A stretch of DNA of 64,000 bases from Porphyridium purpureum (GCA_008690995.1 VRMN01000003.1:1054001-1118000); one strand, 5' to 3'. Counted from the stretch's first letter, positions 41,701-51,583 are shown. Numbers and translations: made by a program. The notes: generated by a model from the sequence alone, not told the origin.

Positions 41701-44700
41701 CGGTTTCGGCTCTGGGTCGTTAGAGCATTCGCACTCGGCTCTGAATTTCCCCCACAGAGTCCTGCCGTAAAATCGCCAAGCAAACGATTTACGAACTGAA
41801 GGAAGAGGAGTGAATCGTCGCTATCCATAAACCCCTTGCACACAGCGTGCACAAGTAACAGCGCGTGGCGCAGGGCACAGAACGCATCCTCATCTTGATC
41901 TGTGTTTGCGGAAGCATGACCGTGCGCATCAGCCTCTGCAGCTGCAGATATTGCCACTGTGCGTGCAAATTTGCGAAGACGGCGGCTTTCGTATTCGGCA
42001 ATGGCCGAAGCAACTGCCACCCGAGCCGTCGAGGTAGCACTGTGACGACTGATGAGGGCGTTTGGAATATCAGAGATCATTCGAACGGAATACTCAAACA
42101 GTAGCGTACATAATGGCGCACCTTGGAGCAAGGGCCACATATCCGGATTCTGTTTTTCGGGCTGCGCATGCTCAGTTCCACGAACAGACATTGACCAGTG
42201 CGACTTCACCTGCATCTGAAACTGAGAGAAAGGGCCGGCCAAGGTGGTGCAATGCTTGTGTACACTCAGAAAGCGCGTGTCTTCAAAGAATTTGAGCCAC
42301 AAACGGAGCACGCGCTCGTCAGCAGCGGCCCATCCATGGCTTAGCACTACGCAATTCAGCATTACGCGTGACAGTTGGTGCTCCAGAGGCGGCAGATCAC
42401 GTAATGAGCGCAGGGTGCCGCAACCTGCTAGCTCACTCTCCACGAGCGCGCGAACTAAGGCCCACCCAGGGTGCCTGGAACCCAGATGCCCGGCCTCATG
42501 ATTGAGCACCCAAGGAGCGAAGTGGTAGTTCGCTGAAGGCAGCGGCGGATGAAGAGTAATATCTCGGCTGATCGACGGGTTCGCTGCGTGGTCATGTTCA
42601 GTACTTCGGCACCAAATGACTCGAAAGCGGGAGATTTCCGCAAGGCGAAGGATGACTGCCCACGCAAGTTCTCGCCACGTTGGTGAATTCACCGTAACTC
42701 CGGCAAAAGCATCACCAGATACAATGGCCCATTCCCGTGCATCGAAAAGTAGAACCATCAATTGATCCCATACATGGTCGCGCGGCAACTGAAGCGAGTT
42801 TGAATTAGATTCCGCGCTTGCGGCGTCACTGCATGACGCTGCAAATTGAAGAACAAAACGCCACAGTGACACCAATGGGTTATGCTTGCTATCCACCAGC
42901 ATTCGGCCGTCGGAAGAAAGAGCATGCAGACCGTCTGCACCAGAAGATCCATGTCGCATCCGAGGCGGCAGAAAGTTCGAATGAAGAGTCAGAGAGTTAG
43001 ACAACATGTCTCGGAGAAGAAAAGACAGGTATTCATGCACCCCACACACGTCACAAGGTAAACATGTATGGCACGAAATCACGGCACAAAGTAGTTGCAT
43101 GTGCATGCGCACCACCGAGTACGAGAATCTAGAGTTATTCATTCCGACGCCACGGTCGATCTCGTCCTTCCATAAGTCCACGGTGCTTTTCCATTCAATG
43201 CCGCCAAAGTCACCGCTTTCGCCAGGCACGTGTAAACGGTAAGGCATGCCAAGTGCGTCTAGCAACTCCTGGATGCTGCCAAATGTCATCGCGATGCTCG
43301 CAGCGTTCACGCCTTCCTCCACGAGCAAATCTACTCTCTCCTTTCCAACTAAAACGTTCATGAAGCGCTCGCAGTCTACAAACCAGCGCACATCAACTCC
43401 CGAGACGAGGCTGCGGGCGTTCTCACGACCTACGAAGACCAACGGCCTCTGTACGGGTGTATGCATCCGCTGGTTCCTGTGTTCCGGCCTTTTCGCCATT
43501 ACCTGCGAAGAGTTCGCATGCTCCACGTCTGCATTCGCGTTCGGCCCGTCGTCGGTCAACCACAAATAATCCTTGTCCACATCGCCGTCCTCGCGACGCG
43601 ACATGTTTCCAAGTACACGAGATGCACGCTGGCGGGCCCGTTCCTCCATGTGTTGCGGGATTTGCGTCTTTCGCACCCTGAGCCTTCGAACTGTGGCGGG
43701 GACCGCGGCATCTGCCAAGCTATCTACATCGATAATCATCGACGCGTTTGCGCCCACGGGCGACTCTGCCTCCTTGAACAGCACGTTTTCACGGCAACGA
43801 CTATTATCACGGTGCCGAGCCAGATTTTGAGAATCTCGTCCTCCAAACCCAGGAGCGAAAATGTTGTCAGAATCGAGAGCAGGAGTCTTATGCCGACCTT
43901 TGTCAGGCATCCCTTGCTTTCGCCGCACTTGAGACCTTTGCAGCCGCCGCATGATTGTCTCCAGGTTCGTGTGCAGCACAGATCGATGAGACTTCGTCAC
44001 GGCAATCTCATCCTCGATATTCCCACCAGCAGCACCTCGACCGATTTGCAGTTCTTGAGCCGGTCTTCCCAGCGAGCATGCTCCTGCGTCTTGGAACGTC
44101 TCTGACTCGTCAGCGTCACTACTACAGAGCGTGACACCATTTTCTTCGGTACGAACACGGCCATTGAAAGTAAAATGTACGCCTCCACACGGCTCCGGAT
44201 TGCAGACGTCTTCCGGCTCTCTCATAGGCGAAGAGTGAATGACTGGAAGCACGATGCGCTCTCCTCTCCTTGTTTCGCGCACCGGTGAGGACGCTGCCCC
44301 ATACTTTTTCTGTATGCGCCCAGGTGAAGCAGTCCGGGGCCTCGGCGCAGTAGACCGCCCGCTCCTGAGTTTCCCAGCATCGCATCGCCTCCCGTTTAAC
44401 ACTTTGTCGTCCTGGACGATAAAGCTTGTTTCGTTTCTCGCTTTTTGGCTCCTTCGCGCTTCACCGTGCCTGCCTGCCGGAAAACGAAGCTTGCTAGTGG
44501 GAGCCGGGGGCTCAGACTGCAACTGGTGCTTCAATTTGGCCTGCACGGCATGTGCACTGAAGGCAAGACTAGAGCCATCGCGTGCACGAGTCGAACGCTC
44601 AACCCACGGTTTGAGTAGTACCGTTTCCGTCGACAAAGCTTCTCGCCAACGCCTTGCCGCACGCCCGAGCTCCGAGCTCGCACCACTTGCTTCCCACCAG

Positions 44701-47210
44701 TCACTTAAACAAGGCGGGTTGCACAAGTCGCCTTTCAAATGCTCGCTCAACTCAAACTTGTGAGAGAGCTTATTCTTTGCGTGTCCCGCAATCAAAAGAC
44801 ACAGCGACACTCTGCATTCCTCGGACAGATTTGCGAGTCTGGCGTCATCTCGTTCTTTTTGAATTTCAACATGATCCTCCTGCAGGCAAGAAATAGATAA
44901 ACGTAAAGCCATCCAATTCCCTCGCTCAAGATCACACTCAGCACCAGGCAAGGTCGCGAAAGGATAAGACGATGCACGACGACGCGCAACCAGAGAAAAT
45001 TCAACAGCCTCCAGACTGCTTCTATCGCGTATACTCACGACACCGGCGCCAAAATGGTGCTTTTGGGGGGCGCGTGTCGTCGCAGAAGCTTGCGCTTGGC
45101 ATTGCTGAATCTGCTCTCCAAATAAGCGCTTGGCCAGACGCCAGCAGACACGGAGGTGGCGCAGATCAAGGGCTGTATCCTGCGTGTACTCAGAATCACG
45201 GGCAAATAGCGCTCGTCGCCTGCTAGCAAGACAGTTGTTTTTGATACTTGTCTCGCGGCCGGAACGCGCACGCGCTGTCTCTTGTGAAAGTGCGTCACAA
45301 TTTTCATCCTCTGACGATGACGAGACAAGCGTCCCGTCGTTCGCGTCCTGATTCCATGCATTCAGAAGTGCCGCGCGGCCAGCGCCGTGGCAGCGAGATA
45401 CGCGCAACTGACGAGTGGAATCCAATCCGTTGCGCTCTTGCTCATTTCCGGGCAGTAGCCCTCGTCGCTCTATGAGTGTGTACTTCTCTGGATTTTGGTA
45501 GCGCTCTAGCCGCTGTGCTTCGGTGAGGGATGCCGTGCATATACTGCAGCTCCAGAAACCCTCTGGTACTTCTTGCAATGGACTGTCACCACATCCCAAG
45601 TGCACTGCATTCGGGCACGAGTCACATAGCACGAGCCCACCTTTGTCACCACACACAAAGCACGTATCTGCATTAAGGGAGCGCGGGTCCTTGCGTGCGA
45701 TCTCATTCACATCCGGAAGAAATGGGAAGCGCTTTCGCTGAGCGCGCGGAACGTGCTTCGGGCACAAAATATCAAATGTCGGCACCGATTTCTGGAGTTC
45801 TGCGTCGAATTGCATCACGCGCCGGCAGTAAGTGTCCCGCGCGCAGCGGAAGTGAAAGGAAGACTCGCACGCCGTGGAATGGCACCCTATCGCCGCACCG
45901 GGCTTTCTGCATCGCGGAACTGCACAGCGCAACTGCGCTGCACGAGAAACTTCAGCTGACACATTGCAAAACTTCCGAGACACATCATCAAAGTACACAA
46001 GCGGTGCCCATTGTGCGCACATGTAGTGTACGTAGCAACCTGCGTCCAAGTCACTAGCTTGGGCGCCGATCATCGGACCCAGTTCATCTAGTAGCTCTGG
46101 CTCGCCGCTCAGGCCACAAAATTGACAAAGCTCAAAGGGTAGGTCGTATTCGCAAACCGCCAGGCAATCCGGAAGCGACGATTGTGACGTGGAGTCAGAT
46201 GCAGACGCCGCGTCTGCATGAGAAAGTCCTGAAACGCCCAGAGGTACTTCTTTGTCGCTTGGTGCCGCCGCGCCCACGATCAATGTGTCTGGTATGCTGT
46301 TGGGGAGCTGCTCTCGTGGCAACTGTTCTCTGCTGGAAGTACGGCGCAAGCTTGTATCGCATGACGTGAGCGGTACTAATTTTTGGGACCGACCTTCAAT
46401 TTGATTGCTTTGATTGCTCAACTGCAACGCATTGACGCTCGCGTCAGGTCTGTTTCCTTGTCCATGTTGTGAAGACAGCAGATCGCGAATGGGCGGTTCC
46501 GCATCATCTCGCTGCTGGGAGGACTTTTCGAATAGACACGGAATCTTCCGAGCTGGCCCCACCGCAATGTCCTTCTCTTGTGTTTCCGAAAGCGTCAGTC
46601 TGGGTGAATGGATGCAGTAGCTGGGCGCCACGGCATGATGTGGAGCATCGCTTGGCGTTTCGCGTGGACTGCCGTGATCCTTAGTGCCGGTCTTTGACTG
46701 TGACAGAGGCTCTGCCGGTACCAGATGCCTGGCACTTGTTCGGTCTCGACCACTGCGCGGGAGCGCGTGCAGTCTCACACAGTTGAGCAGCTGCTCGTTG
46801 TGGTTGACAAAGGCGAGCAGCTTTTGAAAACTATTGTTCACCGCCTGCAGGGGCACAACCCCGTTTCTCGCGCGTTGCAAGGCGGTAGCATCCAGCGGCA
46901 GAGAGCAGACGCTACACCTTGCCTGGTCGCACGAAAGACAAATCACATTTGCGCACGTCGCACAGTGTGCCACCGAACTGAGCGGCTTGCTGCATGCGTC
47001 ACACGACAATAGCGCCGCAGCACGCCGCACGCGGTCCAGACACGTCGCGACCGCCCCTGCTCTGCTCCTTTCATCTGCATGCCCACCCCCGCCGCGCTCC
47101 GTTTCCCCGCATGCCACCTGTTCAGGCTTGAGCCGCTTGCTCGCCGTCGTCCGCGCGCTGCCGTGTGCGCCCACGCCTTCGCGCGCCCGCTTCGCCGCGC
47201 TCCTTCCCAT
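38724..47210 (-). CDS. Giant RING-like/ePHD/PHD protein with long helical C-terminus
   Basis: 2828 aa in one uninterrupted frame. A RING-like cluster lies at 70-102 (C70, C73, C83, C86, C91, C94, C99, C102), and the following sequence (QAVNNSFQKLLAFV) resembles BARD1/BRCA1-type RINGs. An extended PHD follows (about 356-487: CQFCGLSGE, CAQWAPLVYF, GCHSTACESSFHFRCA, CPKH), then a PHD finger (about 511-560: CFVCGDKGGLVLCDSCPNAVHLGC). RING plus ePHD is the layout of plant BRCA1/BARD1. Residues 600-1330 are low-complexity and basic. From about 1330 to 2828 the sequence is helical and leucine-rich, like an alpha-solenoid; weak resemblance to MMS22/MMS22L is my impression only. A chromatin or replication-repair role is inferred. 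No BRCT repeats were seen. Confidence 0.8.
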   Translation of the reverse strand: MGRSAAKRAREGVGAHGSARTTASKRLKPEQVACGETERGGGGHADERSRAGAVATCLDRVRRAAALLSCDACSKPLSSVAHCATCANVICLSCDQARCSVCSLPLDATALQRARNGVVPLQAVNNSFQKLLAFVNHNEQLLNCVRLHALPRSGRDRTSARHLVPAEPLSQSKTGTKDHGSPRETPSDAPHHAVAPSYCIHSPRLTLSETQEKDIAVGPARKIPCLFEKSSQQRDDAEPPIRDLLSSQHGQGNRPDASVNALQLSNQSNQIEGRSQKLVPLTSCDTSLRRTSSREQLPREQLPNSIPDTLIVGAAAPSDKEVPLGVSGLSHADAASASDSTSQSSLPDCLAVCEYDLPFELCQFCGLSGEPELLDELGPMIGAQASDLDAGCYVHYMCAQWAPLVYFDDVSRKFCNVSAEVSRAAQLRCAVPRCRKPGAAIGCHSTACESSFHFRCARDTYCRRVMQFDAELQKSVPTFDILCPKHVPRAQRKRFPFLPDVNEIARKDPRSLNADTCFVCGDKGGLVLCDSCPNAVHLGCGDSPLQEVPEGFWSCSICTASLTEAQRLERYQNPEKYTLIERRGLLPGNEQERNGLDSTRQLRVSRCHGAGRAALLNAWNQDANDGTLVSSSSEDENCDALSQETARARSGRETSIKNNCLASRRRALFARDSEYTQDTALDLRHLRVCWRLAKRLFGEQIQQCQAQASATTRAPQKHHFGAGVVSIRDRSSLEAVEFSLVARRRASSYPFATLPGAECDLERGNWMALRLSISCLQEDHVEIQKERDDARLANLSEECRVSLCLLIAGHAKNKLSHKFELSEHLKGDLCNPPCLSDWWEASGASSELGRAARRWREALSTETVLLKPWVERSTRARDGSSLAFSAHAVQAKLKHQLQSEPPAPTSKLRFPAGRHGEARRSQKARNETSFIVQDDKVLNGRRCDAGKLRSGRSTAPRPRTASPGRIQKKYGAASSPVRETRRGERIVLPVIHSSPMREPEDVCNPEPCGGVHFTFNGRVRTEENGVTLCSSDADESETFQDAGACSLGRPAQELQIGRGAAGGNIEDEIAVTKSHRSVLHTNLETIMRRLQRSQVRRKQGMPDKGRHKTPALDSDNIFAPGFGGRDSQNLARHRDNSRCRENVLFKEAESPVGANASMIIDVDSLADAAVPATVRRLRVRKTQIPQHMEERARQRASRVLGNMSRREDGDVDKDYLWLTDDGPNANADVEHANSSQVMAKRPEHRNQRMHTPVQRPLVFVGRENARSLVSGVDVRWFVDCERFMNVLVGKERVDLLVEEGVNAASIAMTFGSIQELLDALGMPYRLHVPGESGDFGGIEWKSTVDLWKDEIDRGVGMNNSRFSYSVVRMHMQLLCAVISCHTCLPCDVCGVHEYLSFLLRDMLSNSLTLHSNFLPPRMRHGSSGADGLHALSSDGRMLVDSKHNPLVSLWRFVLQFAASCSDAASAESNSNSLQLPRDHVWDQLMVLLFDAREWAIVSGDAFAGVTVNSPTWRELAWAVILRLAEISRFRVIWCRSTEHDHAANPSISRDITLHPPLPSANYHFAPWVLNHEAGHLGSRHPGWALVRALVESELAGCGTLRSLRDLPPLEHQLSRVMLNCVVLSHGWAAADERVLRLWLKFFEDTRFLSVHKHCTTLAGPFSQFQMQVKSHWSMSVRGTEHAQPEKQNPDMWPLLQGAPLCTLLFEYSVRMISDIPNALISRHSATSTARVAVASAIAEYESRRLRKFARTVAISAAAEADAHGHASANTDQDEDAFCALRHALLLVHAVCKGFMDSDDSLLFLQFVNRLLGDFTAGLCGGNSEPSANALTTQSRNRAVMSQIIALQIFILRALHLHSVRRSFVSALDVASKYLSVITNQRTPDTKMFRKNEIRALGDACVLLSQLVVAIKEKTESKHGEKLELLTVLLRHDFIERLLPLYKHSYACALRALSWVRSAVHMLHETDARSLTPSPTRDSDEFFESLDADEEAQRAELCKLLVGKYLHVIARTLVGVGSIRSSHAHSLPDRLLQFGSELTGVYCALQSLRVRFCFNRRYSPAQEVGTSFSTPPPESWFKAMLMFSEAGQVVILQSYTSKDTVQKQPLHRGVFVGSASDELRFDLCALYWSIVLESERETVAATRSLATLDIAVLLCLVHAACSDWRPSGSVTSSSCSVSEAMGTKSALPASSFTECCVQRLIASLNAVFPDGGMGTRVFAGSRKSAEDDALLHWIGLLLKRRILAENEEHVHHNMVLSLGIAWIHANLAALGAWTASCTAVDLPRRVPVVIASLGKMYAIVELFMKTGQGKLVSAVWNVKIIALYNLACEIRARSRSFVGMSLDRVRSVDISECQKALLQTLCYIPPSTRVARSRESNDPRASASSSAESAWKYASDIVREWIFEDAATPASMSASSTCLKPDELRIFLSSWIRARCEERLGTNAYASGAGTLCYFFSHVLVPEMDRFCTSDAHFALCLYFIQDACARRPEERPMTDRARACLLRAVGATVLPFLFRRMIENMHSELESRSWRAELRWGESRVLLFRFLSALFDASAGGAVRRTHSRSSGFSIMFSAFDLDETWSQPTFDSRGLFHHAGDEGLDSLALNLFRVILYLGLLGLDLCVRRVRRRALIARFEHEAALFTSKITALLGPCLVRGGAGLMNAPGQAISERVPLSAQTVTRKNGDRVLFEGCTEFFALVQSCCTHSADARSVVLEILFPYARESILPDLERLIRRVHVESTSNRDSGHDSRADPLSGSVPNLVAHSERKQEILVLDRRLRALLRQVGCSEIATSLASRSFPRGTSFSLAVPPSLAILLQVGSQAHK

Positions 47211-47616
47211 CCTCAGCTCTCAGCATCATCAAGCACAAACAAGCATGAGCACTGGCACCAGCACCCGCATCAACAGCTCCACACATCCACGCGTATCCAA
47301 TGCATACCACGTCGATCTACTCCCTTGTCCCTTTCCCCCTTGTCTCCTCCTTCCCGGTCTCTCTCTCTCTTCACCCCCACCAAACACGCATCACAGCACA
47401 GCACAGTACCGCACCGTACCGCACCCCACCACCAACCGCGCACGGGGCCCAAGTTTTGGCGCGAACCACACGGTTTCGTTTTTCACTTGGTCTCGTGCCC
47501 GTTGTCACGCGCAGCCGACCCTGGTAATTTTTGGATTGTAATTTCTAGAATTTGTGTTGTAATTTAAGCGTGAAACCGTTCAACACTCTTGGATAACCGA
47601 TAAACCGCTCTGCTCC
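47211..47616. other. Divergent promoter region, 406 bp
   Basis: Lies between the start codons of the giant ePHD gene and the AIF-like gene. It is C-rich at left and AT-rich near 47525-47570. No TATA box or gene seen. Confidence 0.4.
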
Positions 47617-49677
47617 ATGCAGTGCGTTTTGGAGCTCCCGGTCAAGCTGGCATGTGAATGCATGTGGGTAGGGCGGGAAGAAGAAGTGGAGCAACGGAGG
47701 TTGCGGTGGATGCGCGCATCCTTGATGAGAGACTGGATGCGGTCGCTTGGCGCGCTGCGCCGCGCGGCATTGAGTGATGCCCGCGACGGTGCTAGGTATA
47801 GCGTGGCTTCCACCGTACGTAGGGTGGTGCGTCGATCCATGAGTAAGCGCGCATCTTTGCCATCGGCTGCGGCGCACTCGACAGCGCGGATGTGCGGTCA
47901 GCGTTTCCGTCGCCAATCTGGACGCGCCGGATGGGGTGCGATGGTGGTTGGAGCAGGTCTGTCAGCTGCTGGGCTCGCAGGCGCATATGTGTATGTGTCG
48001 GCGCCGACAGGGCAAAGCGAGCGCGTTGAGCTGGTCAGACACGCGCAGAGCGAGTCGGCTCGCAAATACATGAATTTGTGGCGACAGTTTCGGGCCGCGG
48101 TATGTGATTCTGGGTCTCTAAATTTGAGTACAAGTGAGAAATCTTCCAGAGCTGATCAGCCCATTGCGACGCACAGCGTAAACCCAACCGAAATTTTCGA
48201 TTTTGTAATCTGCGGGGCAGGGACGTCCGCTCAGGCCGCGCTTGAAGAGTTGCACCGCATTTCGCCAAATAGTAGCGTGCTGTTGCTAGCAGATGAATGG
48301 CGGGAGCCGTACTACGATTCTCCTGTTTGCCAGAGCTCCCTAAAGGAGCATGCAGCAGCGGATGGCCAGCGCGGCCATGACCAGCTGGCGCGTCTGGAGA
48401 AGCTGTGTGATAATATACGACTAGGCGAGCATGTCGATGCTGTCAATGTCCGACAAAATTGTATACATTTGTCCAATGGAAACGTGATTGGTTACAAAAA
48501 GTTGTTGCTTTGCTTGGGTGCGAGCGTGGATTACCAGCTTCGGACCAAATCGATGGTCGCAGAGCAGGCAGGGGCCGATCGGCGCTTTTTGGCTGGGCGT
48601 CATCATGCTGGAGAATCCGAGCTGGTAAAGCTCATCGAGCAAAAAAGTTCCAGCGGGCAGCAGCTGCATGTGACGGTGGTCGGGGGTGGCTGGAACGGCA
48701 CAGCGTACGCGGCCAAATTGGCTGGGCTCGGCTGTGCTGTGACACTCATGTGCTCAGAGCCATCATTGTGGCACAAATATTTGCCGGCGTATCTCATTGA
48801 ATTTCTCACCAAGCAATTTAAGCAGCTCGGGATCGAGGTCGTTCCGTATGCGTCCGTCCAGTACGTGACACCACAGACGAGCGCAGGGCGAAGCGACGAA
48901 CTTGTCGTCCATTTCGGGCTCACGTACGACCTGTACAGCTCTGAGTGGCTGCGAACGGATTTCGTCGCTTTCCTACCCACCCACATGCCGTCGCCGGTGC
49001 TCCAGCTGGACTCGGACGGATTTCTGGAGAGAAACACGCAACTTGGGTGCATCGATGCCAATGCTGAGCTTTGCGTTGCGTCAGACGTGTATGGTGCCGG
49101 CGACTGCGTCTCGTACCCATCCAGTCGGCTCGGTGGCCGGCGCCGCAGCACCGCCCATGAGCACGCTATCCACAGTGGCAAGCACGCAGCGCGCAACATG
49201 CTAGGTGTTGACAAGGGCGGTACGCGCGAGCCGTACGACTTTGAGCCCGTGCGTGAGATTGACTACTCGATTGTAGGCTCTTATATGTACTGCGTGGGCC
49301 GATGCAGCTCGGACTGCGAATCGTACGGCTACTACTACCCGTCACGATCCACCGACACGGAGCTGAACGGGTGCGTCTTTTACGTGGAACACAAAACGCT
49401 GCGGGTTGTTGGCGCAATGCTGCTGACGGAACAGGCGTGTCCGAGCGCACGCGAAACGCTTCGCGACGTGTTCACGAATCTTGGTGCCGGTCCATTCTTC
49501 CAGGAGGCGCGCGACATGCACCAGTTCCTCACGGAATGCACGCGCAAAATCATGCACGAAACCGGCATTGTCCACAGCGACGACGGCAGCACTAGGTCCA
49601 GAGCAACACCGCTTATCCGCAAGCGCTCTGTTCCGCGCGATTCGCAGCGCGGTGACAACGGCGTGGACAGATTGTAA
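47617..49677 (+). CDS. AIF-like mitochondrial FAD oxidoreductase
   Basis: 686 aa. An arginine-rich N-terminus (1-105) suits a mitochondrial presequence; one hydrophobic helix follows (106-128), as in AIF anchored to the inner membrane. FAD Rossmann motif FVICGAGTSAQ (about 194-204), NAD(P)H Rossmann motif VTVVGGGWNG (about 353-362), and the second FAD motif YGAGDCVSYP (about 492-501) followed by GRRRSTAHEHAIHSGKHAAR, which matches GRRRVEHHDHAVVSGRLA of animal AIFM1. The C-terminal 130 residues correspond to the AIF C-domain. The family acts as an NADH oxidoreductase that supports respiratory-chain assembly and, in animals, cell death. Start: first ATG in frame. Confidence 0.88.
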   Translation: MQCVLELPVKLACECMWVGREEEVEQRRLRWMRASLMRDWMRSLGALRRAALSDARDGARYSVASTVRRVVRRSMSKRASLPSAAAHSTARMCGQRFRRQSGRAGWGAMVVGAGLSAAGLAGAYVYVSAPTGQSERVELVRHAQSESARKYMNLWRQFRAAVCDSGSLNLSTSEKSSRADQPIATHSVNPTEIFDFVICGAGTSAQAALEELHRISPNSSVLLLADEWREPYYDSPVCQSSLKEHAAADGQRGHDQLARLEKLCDNIRLGEHVDAVNVRQNCIHLSNGNVIGYKKLLLCLGASVDYQLRTKSMVAEQAGADRRFLAGRHHAGESELVKLIEQKSSSGQQLHVTVVGGGWNGTAYAAKLAGLGCAVTLMCSEPSLWHKYLPAYLIEFLTKQFKQLGIEVVPYASVQYVTPQTSAGRSDELVVHFGLTYDLYSSEWLRTDFVAFLPTHMPSPVLQLDSDGFLERNTQLGCIDANAELCVASDVYGAGDCVSYPSSRLGGRRRSTAHEHAIHSGKHAARNMLGVDKGGTREPYDFEPVREIDYSIVGSYMYCVGRCSSDCESYGYYYPSRSTDTELNGCVFYVEHKTLRVVGAMLLTEQACPSARETLRDVFTNLGAGPFFQEARDMHQFLTECTRKIMHETGIVHSDDGSTRSRATPLIRKRSVPRDSQRGDNGVDRL

Positions 49678-49682
49678 ATAAA
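49677..49682 (+). terminator. AATAAA overlapping the AIF stop codon
   Basis: The TAA stop (49675-49677) shares a base with AATAAA, the second such arrangement in this window. Confidence 0.4.
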
Positions 49683-50108
49683 AGCAGCCTTCATGAGGCC
49701 CACGTTTGAAGAGCCAGACCGCGTGTTTCCGGACGCGACCAGTCTTCATCAGCTGCGGAGCGGACAAAAAGAAAAACGGTTTCGCGGTGCATGCGCCGGG
49801 AACTTCTACTGGCGGCAGGGCATTCAAAATGCGACGAGTTTCATAGGAACAGCGTGAACACCATCCTTACCCTGTAAACTCGCAGCCATCTTCGAACCTG
49901 CGCGCTTTCGCATTGCGGATTTCATTCGAGCAGACCCGATCCTAAACACAACGCCTTCCGCGTAATTTCGAAGAGAAATAACCACTCGGCCACGCCAGCT
50001 TCAGCATCCGCGCCTGACCAAGAGCGCGAAAAGAAATTCTTCCGCCGCACCCAAAATATCAAGCACGCGACACGCCACGAAACTAGTGCTAAGGTGAAAA
50101 AATTAAAA

Positions 50109-50117
50109 TTTATATAG
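50109..50117 (+). promoter_or_regulatory. TATA box upstream of RRP45
   Basis: TTTATATAG in the AT-rich end of the 49678-50228 spacer, 112 bp before the RRP45 ATG. The rest of that spacer holds no gene I can support. Confidence 0.5.
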
Positions 50118-50228
50118 TTGTCCTAAGGACGTTTTTGGTCTGTGTCCCGCGCGTTGGCAGTGGTGCGGAGAAGCAACAAGCCAGAAAGGGGAAGGGATGG
50201 CGTGCGTGCGACGGCGACGGCAGCGGCA

Positions 50229-51506
50229 ATGGCGGTGTCGCGGGAGTTCGTCCAGGGTGCGCTGGAGAAGGGCGTGAGGTGCGATGGACGGCATTTGAAT
50301 GCAGCGCGCCACTGCGAGATCGAGTTTGGGCCGCAGCAGGGCAGCGCAATGGTCAGGATGGGTGGGTCGATCGCGTGTGCCAGCGTCAATGTGGAGGCCG
50401 TGGCGCCTTATGCGGATCGGCCGAGAGAAGGTATGTTTGCAGCGAGCGTGGACGTGTCGCCAGGGTCGTGCTTGTGGGCGGCGACGGACGTCGTTGCGGC
50501 GCGAGAACTGGGCATTGACATGAGCAGAAAACTGGAAAGATTGCTGAGGTCAGCGCGCGTGCTGAACAATGAGGACCTGGTTGTGGTGGCTGGCAAGTTG
50601 GTTTGGCAGGTGCGCGTGGAGGTGATGATTCTTGAAGTGGATGGAAACGTGCTCGATGTGGCGGCGCTGGTCTCCGTGGCGGCGCTCAAGTATGCAAAGC
50701 GACCGGATGTTTCCATCAGGGGCGAGAGTATCGTCCTTCATGCGTTGGAGGAGCGGGAAGCGGTGTACCTTCCCGTGAATCACACACCGTACATTGTTAC
50801 TTTTGCATTGTTTGCTAGGACGGCGCTGCCCGTTGCAGCGCACAGCTCAAAACGCGCCTCATTACTTGTCTTGGTCGACCCGACGGAAGACGAGGAGCGC
50901 TTGTGCGATGCACAGCTTTCCGTCTCCATGAATGCCTTTGGCGAGATTTGCGGTCTCTCCAAAGCCGGTGGTCTTGCCATTGATAAGGAGAATGTGATGC
51001 TTTGCACCTCGCTGGCTGCAGATCGTGTACGGCACTTGGATGGTCTTTTCAAACACGCGTGGGAGCTTGCGAACAACGGCGCCCCGTCGAAACCTCAATT
51101 CAACGTGAGACCAAGTCAAGTATGCATTTTTCCGAGCAAAGTACCGAATATTATGTCTGTTCCATCTGCCTCGAAACGCCCAAGATCAGAGCGACAGGTA
51201 GCCCCCCAAGCGCCAAAGCACGCAGACGTCATTCAAGGCATGGACGCCGAAGCGCAACCTCCTGGAATACAGCCTTCTGCAGAAGCCAAAAACTTGTCAG
51301 AGAAGTTTGGAATGGCCGACGTGCAAGCAGAACTTCCGAAAGCGGCTCCGGCAACCTCGGTTTTGCAGTCAACCAAGACACGCAAGGCTTCAGGATCCGA
51401 AGCGAGCAACATGATCGACAAGGATTCGACGGGATCCTCCTCTTCCGGCGATGATCTGACCAAGGCCATCATCAAAACGAAGGGCAAAAAAAAGGTCAAG
51501 CGATAA
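50229..51506 (+). CDS. RRP45: Exosome complex subunit RRP45 (EXOSC9)
   Basis: 425 aa. ATG 50229 gives MAVSREFVQGALEKGVRCDG, matching the conserved start of RRP45 (R-x-DGR shortly after a helix); the frame extends upstream only through a GTG. The RNase PH-like domains cover about 1-280, with MVRMGGSIACASVN, ADRPREGMF (the family's P-x-RP-x-EG) and the closing SMNAFGEICGLSKAGG. The tail (290-425) is low-complexity and lysine-rich, as in EXOSC9. RRP45 pairs with RRP41 in the catalytically inert six-subunit ring that channels RNA for 3'-5' processing and decay in nucleus and cytoplasm. The 3' end faces the unrecognised gene 77 bp away. Confidence 0.92.
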   Translation: MAVSREFVQGALEKGVRCDGRHLNAARHCEIEFGPQQGSAMVRMGGSIACASVNVEAVAPYADRPREGMFAASVDVSPGSCLWAATDVVAARELGIDMSRKLERLLRSARVLNNEDLVVVAGKLVWQVRVEVMILEVDGNVLDVAALVSVAALKYAKRPDVSIRGESIVLHALEEREAVYLPVNHTPYIVTFALFARTALPVAAHSSKRASLLVLVDPTEDEERLCDAQLSVSMNAFGEICGLSKAGGLAIDKENVMLCTSLAADRVRHLDGLFKHAWELANNGAPSKPQFNVRPSQVCIFPSKVPNIMSVPSASKRPRSERQVAPQAPKHADVIQGMDAEAQPPGIQPSAEAKNLSEKFGMADVQAELPKAAPATSVLQSTKTRKASGSEASNMIDKDSTGSSSSGDDLTKAIIKTKGKKKVKR

Positions 51507-51583
51507 ATGCTCTGATTCGAAAATTAATATCCATGTCAATACGTTGCAGGAATGTCCAAATGTACACCCATCTTGCGCTCAGG

